Assembly (NCBI GenBank): GCA_016278415.1
Contig: JADQBV010000362.1
Span: 1 to 12,262 of the forward strand
Reading direction: 5' to 3'
DNA from: Halanaerobiales bacterium
GTDB taxonomy: Bacteria; Bacillota_F; Halanaerobiia; Halanaerobiales; DTU029
DNA length: 12,262 nt
Positions 1 to 6,627 of the stretch are shown here, in pieces. Under the pieces are notes generated by a model. It was not told where the DNA came from. It saw only the letters and a list, made by a program, of their open reading frames with translations, and did no database searches. The first letter of the stretch is position 1, and every line of letters begins with the position of its first letter. The position numbers and the translations under genes are program-made.

Positions 1-14
1 TGGAGGTGTAAGTT

Positions 15-2066
15 ATGGGAAAGATACGAGTTTATAAATTAGCTAAAGAGCTTGAAGTTTCAAGTAGTGATTTGTTGGATATTTTACATGATTTAGATGT
101 TGAGGTTTCAAGCCATATGAGTACTATAAAGGAAGAAACTGCTACTCTTATTAGAGGAATGTATAATGAGCAGAATGAGGAAGGAAATGATACTGGTCAA
201 GATGATACAAAAACCTCTGAACAGGTAGAAGAGCAAAAGAGTAAAAAGCTTGAACAAAGAGATCTTACTGAAAGTAATAATAAAGATGAGCAAGACGGTA
301 TTGAAGTGGAAATTCCTATCACTGTAAAGGAATTAGCAGAAGTTATTAATATACCGGCTAATAAGATTATAAAGGAATTAATGGGCTTAGGACTTATGGC
401 TAATGTAAACCATCCTCTTGATGAAGATACATTAATTATGCTAGGCGATGAAATGGGGATAAATATTATAATTAAAACAATTAGTAAAGAAGAGGTACGA
501 GAAGCAGATATACATGATCGTGTAGACTCAAATATTGAAGAAAAGGAAGAGGATCTTAAATTAAGACCCCCTATAGTTACAGTAATGGGTCATGTTGATC
601 ACGGTAAAACTACTTTACTAGATGTTATTAGTGAGAAAAGAGTAGCAGAAGGTGAAGCTGGTGGTATAACACAACATATCGGTGCATATCAGGTTAGAGT
701 ACATGGTAAAAAAATCACTTTTATTGATACACCTGGTCATGAGGCTTTCACAGCAATGCGTGCCCGTGGAGCTCAAGTTACAGATATTACAATTCTGGTT
801 GTTGCAGCTGATGATGGTGTAATGCCTCAAACTGTTGAAGCCATTAATCATGCAAAAGCAGCTGGGATACCAATAATTGTTGCTATTAATAAGATTGATA
901 AACCTAATGCTCAGCCTGATAGAGTAAAACAGGAATTAACAGAACATGGACTAGTACCAGAAGATTGGGGTGGCCAGACAATTTGTGTTCCACTATCAGC
1001 TCTTAAGGGAGAAAACATAGAGGAATTACTTGAAATGATTTTATTGGTTGCTGAAATTGAAGAAGTTAAAGCAAACCCAAAACGTCTTGCTGAGGGTGTT
1101 GTTATCGAATCAGAACTTGATAAAGGAAGAGGTCCTGTTGCTACTGTTTTAATTAAAAATGGAACAATGAAAATTGGTGATGCTTTATTAGCAGGACCAG
1201 TTTCAGGTAGAGTAAGGGCTATGATTGATGATAAAGGTAATAGGGTAAAGAAAGCAACTCCTTCTATGCCTATAGAGATATTAGGATTTTCAGATGTCCC
1301 AAATGCAGGAGATCTGGTACAGGTTCTAGCTGATGAACGGGAAGCACGTCAGGTTGCTGAAGAACGAAAAAGTGATATTCAAAAAAGAAGTCAACAAAAT
1401 GAAAGTAAAATTTCACTTGAAGATCTATATCAACAAATTCAAGAGGGTCAAGTGAAAGAGCTTAATATAATCGTAAAAGCAGATGTTCATGGTTCTATTG
1501 AGGCCTTAAGGGATTCTTTCTTGAAATTAGGTAATGAAGAGGTATCAGTAAATATAATTCATACTGGTGTTGGAGCTATCAATGAACATGATATATATCT
1601 CGCTAGTGCATCAAATGCTGTAATACTTGGATTTAATGTAAGACCTGATAAAAATGCACGTTTATTAGGGGAAAAAGAAGGTATAGATATCAGAACTTAT
1701 CGTGTTATCTATAAGGCTATTGAGGAATTGAAAGATTCTATGTCTGGCCTACTTGATCCGGAACTAAAAGAAGAAATTACAGCGAGAGCAGAGGTTAGAG
1801 ATACCTTTAAGGTACCTAAGATTGGTGCAATATGCGGTCTATATGTTACAGATGGTGTTATAAATCGTAATGATAAAGTCAGGCTACTTCGTGATAATGT
1901 AGTAGTATATGAAGGAGAGATTGGTTCTCTTAAAAGGTTTGAGAATGATGTAAGAGAAGTAAGGGAAGGATATGAATGTGGTCTTGGTATTGAAGGTTAT
2001 AACGATGTTAAAATTGGTGATGAGTTAGAAATCTATACAATCAGAGAAATTCAAAGAAGTTTATAA
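15..2066 (+). CDS. infB: Translation initiation factor IF-2
   Basis: This GTPase brings initiator fMet-tRNA to the 30S subunit and promotes 50S joining in the cytoplasm. The 683-residue product shows two IF2_N-type helical modules (about residues 3-50 and 98-150) joined by a charged Glu/Lys/Asp-rich linker. The G domain follows, with G1 GHVDHGKT (192-199), G2 GGITQHIG (216-223), G3 DTPGH (238-242), G4 NKID (292-295) and G5 SAL (328-330). After it come domain II (about 355-445), the IF2 domain 3 region (about 480-580) and the C2 fMet-tRNA-binding domain (about 585-683, with ECGLGIEGY at 654-662). The length is in the range of short Gram-positive IF2 proteins. The ATG at 15 is chosen because GGAGGTG (2-8) lies 6 nt upstream. 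The upstream partners usual in this cluster (nusA, ylxR, a ribosomal L7Ae-like gene) would lie outside the window. No motif is broken. Confidence 0.98.
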   Translation: MGKIRVYKLAKELEVSSSDLLDILHDLDVEVSSHMSTIKEETATLIRGMYNEQNEEGNDTGQDDTKTSEQVEEQKSKKLEQRDLTESNNKDEQDGIEVEIPITVKELAEVINIPANKIIKELMGLGLMANVNHPLDEDTLIMLGDEMGINIIIKTISKEEVREADIHDRVDSNIEEKEEDLKLRPPIVTVMGHVDHGKTTLLDVISEKRVAEGEAGGITQHIGAYQVRVHGKKITFIDTPGHEAFTAMRARGAQVTDITILVVAADDGVMPQTVEAINHAKAAGIPIIVAINKIDKPNAQPDRVKQELTEHGLVPEDWGGQTICVPLSALKGENIEELLEMILLVAEIEEVKANPKRLAEGVVIESELDKGRGPVATVLIKNGTMKIGDALLAGPVSGRVRAMIDDKGNRVKKATPSMPIEILGFSDVPNAGDLVQVLADEREARQVAEERKSDIQKRSQQNESKISLEDLYQQIQEGQVKELNIIVKADVHGSIEALRDSFLKLGNEEVSVNIIHTGVGAINEHDIYLASASNAVILGFNVRPDKNARLLGEKEGIDIRTYRVIYKAIEELKDSMSGLLDPELKEEITARAEVRDTFKVPKIGAICGLYVTDGVINRNDKVRLLRDNVVVYEGEIGSLKRFENDVREVREGYECGLGIEGYNDVKIGDELEIYTIREIQRSL

Positions 2067-2091
2067 ACTATTAAGTATAATATAAAATAAA

Positions 2092-2156
2092 GGTATCCTT
2101 TTGGATAGGTTTCAGTGGGGATAACAAACTCCTTCTGAAACTAATACCGTTATTAG
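2092..2156 (+). promoter_or_regulatory. Structured infB-rbfA spacer (three hairpins)
   Basis: The 111-nt gap before rbfA contains consecutive inverted repeats. Hairpin 1 is TATCC (2094-2098), loop TTTT, GGATA (2103-2107). Hairpin 2 is GTTTCAG (2109-2115) with CTGAAAC (2135-2141), and a possible inner GGGG/CTCC helix (2117-2120/2129-2132). Hairpin 3 is CTAATA (2141-2146), loop CCGT, TATTAG (2151-2156). An alternative helix, GGTAT (2092-2096) with ATACC (2144-2148), would compete with hairpins 1 and 3. The rbfA Shine-Dalgarno AGGTG (2166-2170) lies just after hairpin 3. No T-tract follows any hairpin, so this is not a simple terminator. It may be a processing site or a translational control element; the function is inferred, only the pairing is seen. 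Confidence 0.45.
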
Positions 2157-2177
2157 GTGCAGGGTAGGTGATAAAAA

Positions 2178-2543
2178 ATGGCAAATACAAGGGCTGAAAG
2201 GTTAGCAGAATTAATTAAACAAGAGATTAGTGACATCCTTTTAAGGGAAGTTAAAGATCCAAGAATTGGTTTTGTTTCAGTAACTGATGCTGAAGTTTCA
2301 GGTGATTTACGCCATGCCAAAGTCTATGTTAGTGTCTATGGTAGTGATAAGGAAAAAGAGGATTCTATGAAAGGCTTAGACAAAGCTGCTGGTTATATAA
2401 GAAAATTATTAGGAGAGCGTATTACTGTCTATCATACACCTGAAATTCTTTTCAGATATGATAATTCTTTAGAATATGGTGCTCATATTTCAAAATTATT
2501 AGATAAAGTAAAAAATGAAAATGATGATGAAGGAGACAATTAA
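2178..2543 (+). CDS. rbfA: Ribosome-binding factor A
   Basis: RbfA is a small KH-fold protein that binds free 30S subunits and helps mature the 5' end of 16S rRNA, notably in the cold. The 121-residue product has the family signature DPRIGFVSVTDAEVS (27-41), the HAKVYVSVYG strand (46-55), the Ala-rich kinked helix AAGYIRKLLG (70-79) and a C-terminal block TPEILFRYDNSLEYG (87-101). It ends in a short acidic tail. The length is normal for the family. The ATG at 2178 is preceded by AGGTG (2166-2170) at 7-nt spacing. It sits between infB and nrnA as in many Clostridia; the stop is 1 nt before the nrnA start, so the two are probably translationally coupled. Confidence 0.97.
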   Translation: MANTRAERLAELIKQEISDILLREVKDPRIGFVSVTDAEVSGDLRHAKVYVSVYGSDKEKEDSMKGLDKAAGYIRKLLGERITVYHTPEILFRYDNSLEYGAHISKLLDKVKNENDDEGDN

Positions 2544-2544
2544 A

Positions 2545-3516
2545 ATGGTGTCGTTAGGGCAGATAAGAGATTTTATAGTCAATGAGGATAATTTTATATT
2601 AATGGGTCATATTAATCCAGATGGTGATTGTATTGGATCCTTATTTGCGATGAAATGGTATCTTGATACTTTGGATAAACAATCTATAATATTACTAGAA
2701 ACCCCCCCGACATCTAAGTATGAATTGTTTGGTATAGATTCATCAGAGTATATTACTTTTAATGAATTTGCTCCTACTTCTGATGATGAATATATCTGTA
2801 TAGCTTTGGACTCTGGTGATCTGGATCGTCTAGGCTCGGGGAAGGCTTTAGCAGAACAATATTATACAGTAAATATAGATCATCATGTGGATAATCCAGA
2901 ATATGGTGATATAAACTATATTAATTCAAAAAAATCTGCAGTAGGACACATACTATATGATTTAATAAATTTAGATCTTAAATTCTCAATAAATAAAAAG
3001 ATTGGTACTGCTATAGCCACAGCAATTATTGCTGATACAGGTGGCCTTAGATATCAAAATGCCACTGCTGAAGTATTTAATATTATATCAGATTTGATGG
3101 AGTTAGATGTTGATATATATAGTATTAATAGGGCTATTTTTGCTGGTTACCAATATACTGCAGTCAAATTAAAGGGTATGGCATTATCGACTCTTCAAGT
3201 ACATGAAAATGGGAAAATTGCCTATCTAAGAGTGGAGCAAAAGATGCTAGATGAAATTGGTGCTGACTTAGAGGATGCATCGGGTTTGGTAAATTATGCA
3301 CGCGATATTCAAGGAATAGAGCTTGGAATAGTGTTTACTGAAGTAACCGAAGAGGAAACTAGAATTGGTTTTCGTTCAAATAATTATTGCTCTGTTAATG
3401 AAATAGCAGCTCTCTTTGGAGGAGGAGGACATCCAAGGGCAGCAGGTTGTACTATCAATGAAAACATTAATAAAGCAGAAAAAATGATTTTAAGTAAGGT
3501 GGAAGATTATGTCTGA
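2545..3516 (+). CDS. nrnA: DHH/DHHA1 phosphoesterase, nanoRNase/pAp phosphatase
   Basis: NrnA-type enzymes degrade 2-5-nt RNA fragments and dephosphorylate 3'-phosphoadenosine 5'-phosphate using Mn2+. From the chosen start the protein has 323 residues. The N-terminal DHH domain carries GHINPDGD (21-28), ALDSGD (87-92), IDHH (111-114) and ADTGG (163-167), which supply the metal-binding His/Asp set. The C-terminal DHHA1 domain carries FGGGGHPRAAG (291-301), the RNA-binding glycine loop. The frame is open further upstream from 2515, but ATG 2545 is preferred because AAGGAG (2530-2535) lies 9 nt before it; the longer form would begin with a low-complexity Met/Lys stretch inside rbfA. It overlaps truB by 8 nt. 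Its place beside RNA-processing genes agrees with a role finishing mRNA decay begun by PNPase and other nucleases. The family call is firm; the exact substrate preference is inferred. Confidence 0.95.
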   Translation: MVSLGQIRDFIVNEDNFILMGHINPDGDCIGSLFAMKWYLDTLDKQSIILLETPPTSKYELFGIDSSEYITFNEFAPTSDDEYICIALDSGDLDRLGSGKALAEQYYTVNIDHHVDNPEYGDINYINSKKSAVGHILYDLINLDLKFSINKKIGTAIATAIIADTGGLRYQNATAEVFNIISDLMELDVDIYSINRAIFAGYQYTAVKLKGMALSTLQVHENGKIAYLRVEQKMLDEIGADLEDASGLVNYARDIQGIELGIVFTEVTEEETRIGFRSNNYCSVNEIAALFGGGGHPRAAGCTINENINKAEKMILSKVEDYV

Positions 3517-4429
3517 ACTGAATGGAATATTAAATATTAAGAAACCCCCTGGGATTACTTCTTTTAGGGTGGTTTCTTATATTAGAAAAGAGTTATCCTG
3601 TAAAAGAGTTGGACATACTGGCACATTAGACCCTGCAGCAATTGGGGTTTTACCCATATGTGTAGGAAAAGCAACTAAGTTAATTCCTTATATTCCTGAG
3701 AGTGAAAAAGAATATATTGCTGAAATTACTTTAGGGGTTGTTACAAGTACTCTGGATATTGAGGGTGAAATAGTTAAAAAAAATGATGATTGGCATGATA
3801 TTAGTACTCAAGAAATAAATCATGTTCTGGAAAAATTTCATGGTACAATTCAGCAGATTCCACCAATGTTTTCCGCAGTTCATCATAATGGGAAAAGATT
3901 ATATAAATTAGCTCGCCAGGGTAAAGAGGTTGAGAGGGAACCTAGGGAAGTTGAAATTATGAACATTGAGCTACTTGATGTAAATCTTCCAATAATAAAA
4001 ATTCGTGTTCTTTGTTCAAAGGGAACCTATATACGAACATTAGCAGATGATATTGGGAAAGAACTTAATGTTGGAGCACATTTATCATCATTAATTAGGA
4101 GCAAGTCAGGTCCTTTTCATATTGAAGATTCTATAACATTAAAAGAATTACAGGATAAAGGTGAAGATGCTTTATTGCCAATGGATTTCCCTTTACAAAT
4201 TCCCAAATTACATGTAAAAGAAGCGTCTTTGAAATTAGCAGAGAATGGCGCTGCTATGAATCTTGATGATTTTATTGATATTCCAGAGGGATTATTGGAA
4301 AACAGAAAAGATAATGATATTGTCTCTATATACTTTGATAATCAATTTATATCTATTAATAGAATACAAGAAGACGAGGATGATATCCTGGAATTTAAGC
4401 CTTTAAGGGTCTTTAATGTATTAGTTTGA
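3509..4429 (+). CDS. truB: tRNA pseudouridine(55) synthase
   Basis: TruB converts U55 in the T-loop of tRNAs to pseudouridine. The 306-residue product has the catalytic motif GHTGTLDP (35-42), with Asp41 as the nucleophile, then VGKATK (52-57), EYIAEI (68-73), the substrate-loop segment FSAVHHNGKRLYKLARQG (121-138) and the C-terminal catalytic-domain motif CSKGTYIRTLADDIG (169-183). The residues after about 230 form a PUA-like C-terminal extension that is unusually acidic. The residue pair after LDP is Ala-Ala-Ile rather than the common Leu-Ala-Thr, a mild variant. The start ATG lies inside the nrnA tail (8-nt overlap), with AAGGTGG just upstream at about 3496-3502, so translation is probably coupled to nrnA. 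It is the last gene before the long spacer. Confidence 0.97.
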   Translation: MSELNGILNIKKPPGITSFRVVSYIRKELSCKRVGHTGTLDPAAIGVLPICVGKATKLIPYIPESEKEYIAEITLGVVTSTLDIEGEIVKKNDDWHDISTQEINHVLEKFHGTIQQIPPMFSAVHHNGKRLYKLARQGKEVEREPREVEIMNIELLDVNLPIIKIRVLCSKGTYIRTLADDIGKELNVGAHLSSLIRSKSGPFHIEDSITLKELQDKGEDALLPMDFPLQIPKLHVKEASLKLAENGAAMNLDDFIDIPEGLLENRKDNDIVSIYFDNQFISINRIQEDEDDILEFKPLRVFNVLV

Positions 4430-4695
4430 TTTATATTTACTGAATTGTTTTGTTGCAATTAAACAAACTTTATATTTTACTTGCTTTGTAAGTTTATAAG
4501 TTTAAAATTTTATTAATTAATTATTTGCACTTATATTATAAAATAAGGATCATCTCCATAACTGTTGGTAATATTCCTAGATATTTTGCTATTTAGCTGA
4601 ATGAATTTAAAAAGTCTCCAGTAACGGACTGATTGTAAGAAATCTTCCATTATAAAAACCTTTAATGTTGATTTACTTGATACCATAAATCAGAT

Positions 4696-4805
4696 ATTAA
4701 GAAGCTAGTTTACAAAATAACTGTTTGAACGAAGTGAGTTTTATTTTGTTGCACCACAGGCACCACGATTCTATTATAACCTTCACATTAATGACGCTTC
4801 TTAAT
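4696..4805. repeat. Nested inverted repeat in the truB-ribF spacer
   Basis: ATTAAGAAGC (4696-4705) and GCTTCTTAAT (4796-4805) form a perfect 10-bp inverted repeat enclosing 90 nt. Inside it a second perfect 9-bp inverted repeat, ACAAAATAA (4712-4720) and TTATTTTGT (4741-4749), surrounds a 20-nt loop. The whole could fold as a branched RNA or mark a small palindromic repeat element. No T-tract follows, and no target-site duplication was recognised. The pairing is seen directly; its nature is not known. Confidence 0.45.
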
Positions 4806-4993
4806 TGAGGGAGTAACTGGGGTTTAGACTTTTTCATGAATGAAGTGGCTCTAAATTCTCTTTTTAATGACGCAATGTTAATTTACTGCCCTCTTCTTTC
4901 TTAAACGCATTGTTGAGGCCAGTACTACCGAATCGACTTGGGTCGTAGAGATTAGACCATCGAGGTCGTCATAGCAAAATGTTCGGACGTTTC

Positions 4994-5024
4994 TTAACAA
5001 CTAATATGGAAAAGAACCTAAAAT
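4994..5024 (+). promoter_or_regulatory. Possible weak ribF promoter
   Basis: TTAACA (4994-4999) resembles a -35 box, and TAAAAT (5019-5024) resembles a -10 box, each 5 of 6 to consensus. The 19-nt spacing is longer than ideal. Transcription from here would give a leader of roughly 40 nt before ribF. The long spacer upstream makes a local promoter plausible, but the match is modest. Confidence 0.28.
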
Positions 5025-5070
5025 AATAAATCAGTCTTAAAAATGTCTTTAGAAAAGATAAGGTGATAAT

Positions 5071-6003
5071 ATGGAAGTTATAAAAAGTAATGATTTTAAT
5101 AACATAAATATAGGCCCAATTGTTCTTGCAGTTGGAACTTTTGATGGGATTCATCTTGGACATCAGGCTGTTATTAATAAAGCTAGGGAAATTGCAGAAG
5201 AAGCGAATCTACCTGTTGGTGTATATACATTTAATCCACATCCATTAGAAATCTTAAAACCTGCTCTAGCACCTAAAAGTATTATTTCTTCCCGTCAGAA
5301 AATAGAGCTTTTATCTCATTTTAATTTAGATTATTATTTAGAACAAACATTTACTATTGACTATGCTAGAATCGACTATAGAAGTTTTGTTAGTGATTTT
5401 TTAATAGATAAATTTAAAATTGCTCATTTAGTTGTGGGGGAAGATTTTCATCTTGGAAACAAGGGTAAGGGCAATTTAGTAAATCTTAAAAAAGTAGGCT
5501 CTAGATTAGGGTTTAAGGTTACTGGACTTAAAAATATAAAGAAGGATATAAATAGGATTTCTAGTACTTTAATAAGGAATTTAATAAAAAAAGGGAAAGT
5601 AGACCAGTTAGTAGCCTATTTAGGTAGATACTATCGTTTAGATGGTAAAGTTATTAGAGGTAAGGGAAGAGGACACAAGATGGGTATCCCTACTGCAAAT
5701 CTAAAACTAGATACTGATTACGTATTACCATCTAGTGGTGTTTATGCATGCTATGTTATCTATAAAGGTAAAAAATATCATGGTATAGTTAACTTTGGTA
5801 ATAATCCAACTTTTGCTGGGACAAAATTGTCAATAGAAGTTCATATTCTTGATTTTGATTATGATGACATATACAATGAGAAAATATCAATTGATTTGGT
5901 AGAACATATCCGAAAAGAAATGACTTTTAATAGTCCCAAACAGCTTATAGAGCAGATTGAGAAAGATATTCTTTACACTCAATCCCTTTTATGTTACAAT
6001 TAG
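5071..6003 (+). CDS. ribF: Bifunctional riboflavin kinase / FAD synthetase
   Basis: RibF phosphorylates riboflavin to FMN and adenylylates FMN to FAD in the cytoplasm. The 310-residue protein has the N-terminal nucleotidyltransferase-like FAD synthetase domain with GTFDGIHLGHQ (22-32), YTFNPHP (52-58), VVGEDFHLG (121-129) and RISSTLIRNLI (162-172). The C-terminal riboflavin kinase domain has GKGRGHKMGIPTANL (197-211, including the PTAN motif), SGVYA (222-226), NFGNNPTF (241-248), EVHILDF (256-262) and the end motif IRKEMTFNSPKQL (280-292). The length is standard. ATG 5071 is preceded by AAGGTGAT (about 5059-5066). It follows a 641-nt spacer rather than abutting truB, and its last codons contain the rpsO promoter. 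Confidence 0.97.
   Translation: MEVIKSNDFNNINIGPIVLAVGTFDGIHLGHQAVINKAREIAEEANLPVGVYTFNPHPLEILKPALAPKSIISSRQKIELLSHFNLDYYLEQTFTIDYARIDYRSFVSDFLIDKFKIAHLVVGEDFHLGNKGKGNLVNLKKVGSRLGFKVTGLKNIKKDINRISSTLIRNLIKKGKVDQLVAYLGRYYRLDGKVIRGKGRGHKMGIPTANLKLDTDYVLPSSGVYACYVIYKGKKYHGIVNFGNNPTFAGTKLSIEVHILDFDYDDIYNEKISIDLVEHIRKEMTFNSPKQLIEQIEKDILYTQSLLCYN
5972..6000 (+). promoter_or_regulatory. rpsO promoter inside the ribF 3' end
   Basis: TTTACA (5972-5977) and TACAAT (5995-6000) each match the sigma-A boxes at 5 of 6 positions and are separated by exactly 17 nt. A TG at 5992-5993 adds an extended -10 element. Transcription should start near 6007, just after the ribF stop codon and directly before the structured rpsO leader. 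This is the best-formed promoter seen in the window. Confidence 0.7.
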
Positions 6004-6010
6004 AATGGAT

Positions 6011-6092
6011 TTTAAACTACTAACCATTTGCTAGGTTTTACGTTCCTCCAACGTGTTTCTTGGCTGATGGCGTTTAAAAATTATAAGGAGGT
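6011..6092 (+). promoter_or_regulatory. rpsO mRNA leader, probable S15 autoregulatory structure
   Basis: A long irregular hairpin closes with TTTAAAC (6011-6017) and GTTTAAA (6072-6078). It continues with CCAT (6024-6027) and ATGG (6067-6070), then GCTAGG (6030-6035) with CTTGGC (6059-6064, including G-U pairs). At the top is ACGTT (6040-6044), loop CCTCC (6045-6049), AACGT (6050-6054). The loop is exactly complementary to GGAGG in the rpsO Shine-Dalgarno (6087-6091), so a pseudoknot or loop-SD interaction could block ribosome access. Ribosomal protein S15 is known to repress its own mRNA in several bacteria by binding leader structures with G-U/G-C features. The pairing is seen; the autoregulation is inferred. 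Confidence 0.65.
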
Positions 6093-6099
6093 GAAAGAG

Positions 6100-6366
6100 A
6101 TGTTAACTAAAGAAAATAAACAGAATATAATAGAAGAATATCAACTTGAAGAAGGTGACACAGGATCACCTGAAGTTCAAATTGCCCTGTTAACTGCAAG
6201 GATTGTTTATCTAACCGAGCATCTTAAAGAACATAAGAGTGATTTTCATTCTCGTAGAGGTTTATTAAAAATGGTTGGTCAAAGGAAAAGACTCTTGAGG
6301 TATTTAAAGAACAAAGATATTACAAGATACCGTGAATTGATTTCTAGACTAGAATTACGTGGATAA
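6100..6366 (+). CDS. rpsO: 30S ribosomal protein S15
   Basis: S15 is a primary 16S rRNA-binding protein that organises the central domain of the 30S subunit and contacts the 50S subunit. The 88-residue product is close to the usual 89 and has the family core: [17 protein letters not shown] (19-35), the HLKEH loop (41-45), [20 protein letters not shown] (50-69) and the C-terminal helix to Leu-Arg-Gly. The open frame extends upstream to a TTG at 6028, but that extension lies in the structured leader. The ATG at 6100 has a near-perfect AAGGAGGTG (6085-6093) and matches the family N-terminus. It is likely transcribed from the promoter at the end of ribF and is followed by a strong GC-rich hairpin. 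Confidence 0.98.
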   Translation: MLTKENKQNIIEEYQLEEGDTGSPEVQIALLTARIVYLTEHLKEHKSDFHSRRGLLKMVGQRKRLLRYLKNKDITRYRELISRLELRG

Positions 6367-6375
6367 TGCTATTAA

Positions 6376-6403
6376 TTAAAGAGCGGTTTTTACCGCTCTT
6401 TAA
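6376..6403 (+). terminator. Hairpin downstream of rpsO
   Basis: TTAAAGAGCGGT (6376-6387), loop TTTT (6388-6391) and ACCGCTCTTTAA (6392-6403) form a perfect 12-bp stem. The 3' arm ends in CTCTTTAA and the T-rich tail is short, so termination may be partial. It could also protect the rpsO mRNA 3' end or allow some read-through into pnp. Confidence 0.7.
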
Positions 6404-6440
6404 TGTTAATATGAGTACTAATTATAATAATTATTAGTCA

Positions 6441-6449
6441 TGTTATAAA
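6441..6449 (+). promoter_or_regulatory. Candidate extended -10 for pnp
   Basis: TGTTATAAA fits the TGn-TATAAA extended -10 pattern in the 261-nt rpsO-pnp gap. No good -35 is seen 16-18 nt upstream. The gap is so AT-rich that chance matches are common (TTTACT at 6485-6490 with TAATAC at 6506-6511 is another weak option). A promoter between the rpsO terminator and pnp is expected; this exact placement is tentative. Confidence 0.28.
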
Positions 6450-6569
6450 AAAGCATAATTTTGAGCAAAATAAAGGTATAAGAGTTTACTTTTTTTGTGT
6501 TTAAGTAATACATATTTCACAGATAGTATATTATATCTATTTGATATTAATATTATATAAGATTTTTAT

Positions 6570-6613
6570 ATCTCTTATGAGATTTATTTTTTGGGATATA
6601 CTAAAATAGTATA
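6570..6613 (+). promoter_or_regulatory. pnp leader hairpins, terminator-like plus RBS-proximal
   Basis: ATCTC (6570-6574), loop TTAT, GAGAT (6579-6583) is followed by TTATTTTTT (6584-6592), which resembles a short intrinsic terminator lying before the gene. A second perfect 7-bp inverted repeat, TATACTA (6597-6603), loop AAA, TAGTATA (6607-6613), ends 2 nt before the pnp Shine-Dalgarno. Such a pair of elements could attenuate pnp or serve as processing sites. PNPase is known to control its own mRNA through a leader stem in E. coli, but this layout is not the same and the role is inferred. Confidence 0.4.
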
Positions 6614-6627
6614 AAGGAGGTTTTATT

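Larger units (their letters stand above)
4430..5070. other. 641-nt non-coding spacer between truB and ribF
   Basis: No gene is supported here on either strand. The first half (4430-4720) is very AT-rich and begins with a weak hairpin, TTTGTT (4449-4454) with AACAAA (4462-4467), which could be a poor terminator for truB. From about 4721 to 5000 the composition changes to about 39% GC (hand count) and inverted repeats become dense: 4696-4705/4796-4805, 4712-4720/4741-4749, CGAC-TTGG-GTCG (4934-4945) and GACC-ATCGA-GGTC (4955-4967). TTAATGACGC occurs twice (4788-4797 and 4864-4873). Reverse-strand frames give only short stop-interrupted stretches of coding flavour. It could be a decayed insertion element, a repeat family or a structured RNA; I cannot decide from the sequence alone. 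Confidence 0.6.

Noticed and set aside
2515..2544. Upstream ATG start for nrnA inside rbfA
   Set aside because: It would add a Met/Lys-rich tail of ten residues; the AAGGAG at 2530-2535 fits ATG 2545 instead.
4531..4686. Reverse-strand open frame of 51 codons in the truB-ribF spacer (internal stretch MEDFLQSVRYWRLF)
   Set aside because: No proper Shine-Dalgarno, very AT-rich, too short, and no family recognised. It might be a gene remnant, but coding cannot be supported.
4697..4837. Reverse-strand 46-codon frame containing a Trp-Cys-Leu-Trp-Cys stretch
   Set aside because: It has no ribosome binding site and overlaps the inverted repeats; the two cysteines alone do not make a case for a zinc peptide.
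4430..5070. Known RNA gene (RNase P, tmRNA, SRP RNA, 6S) or tRNA in the spacer
   Set aside because: The conserved core sequences of these RNAs were looked for and not seen, and no cloverleaf could be drawn.
4969..5163. Reverse-strand open frame crossing the ribF start
   Set aside because: It is Phe/Ile-rich translation of AT-rich DNA lying over the ribF RBS and N-terminal codons, and it lacks any plausible domain.
6028..6099. Upstream TTG extension of S15 (24 extra residues)
   Set aside because: The extension lies in the leader hairpin, does not resemble S15, and the ATG at 6100 has a near-perfect SD.
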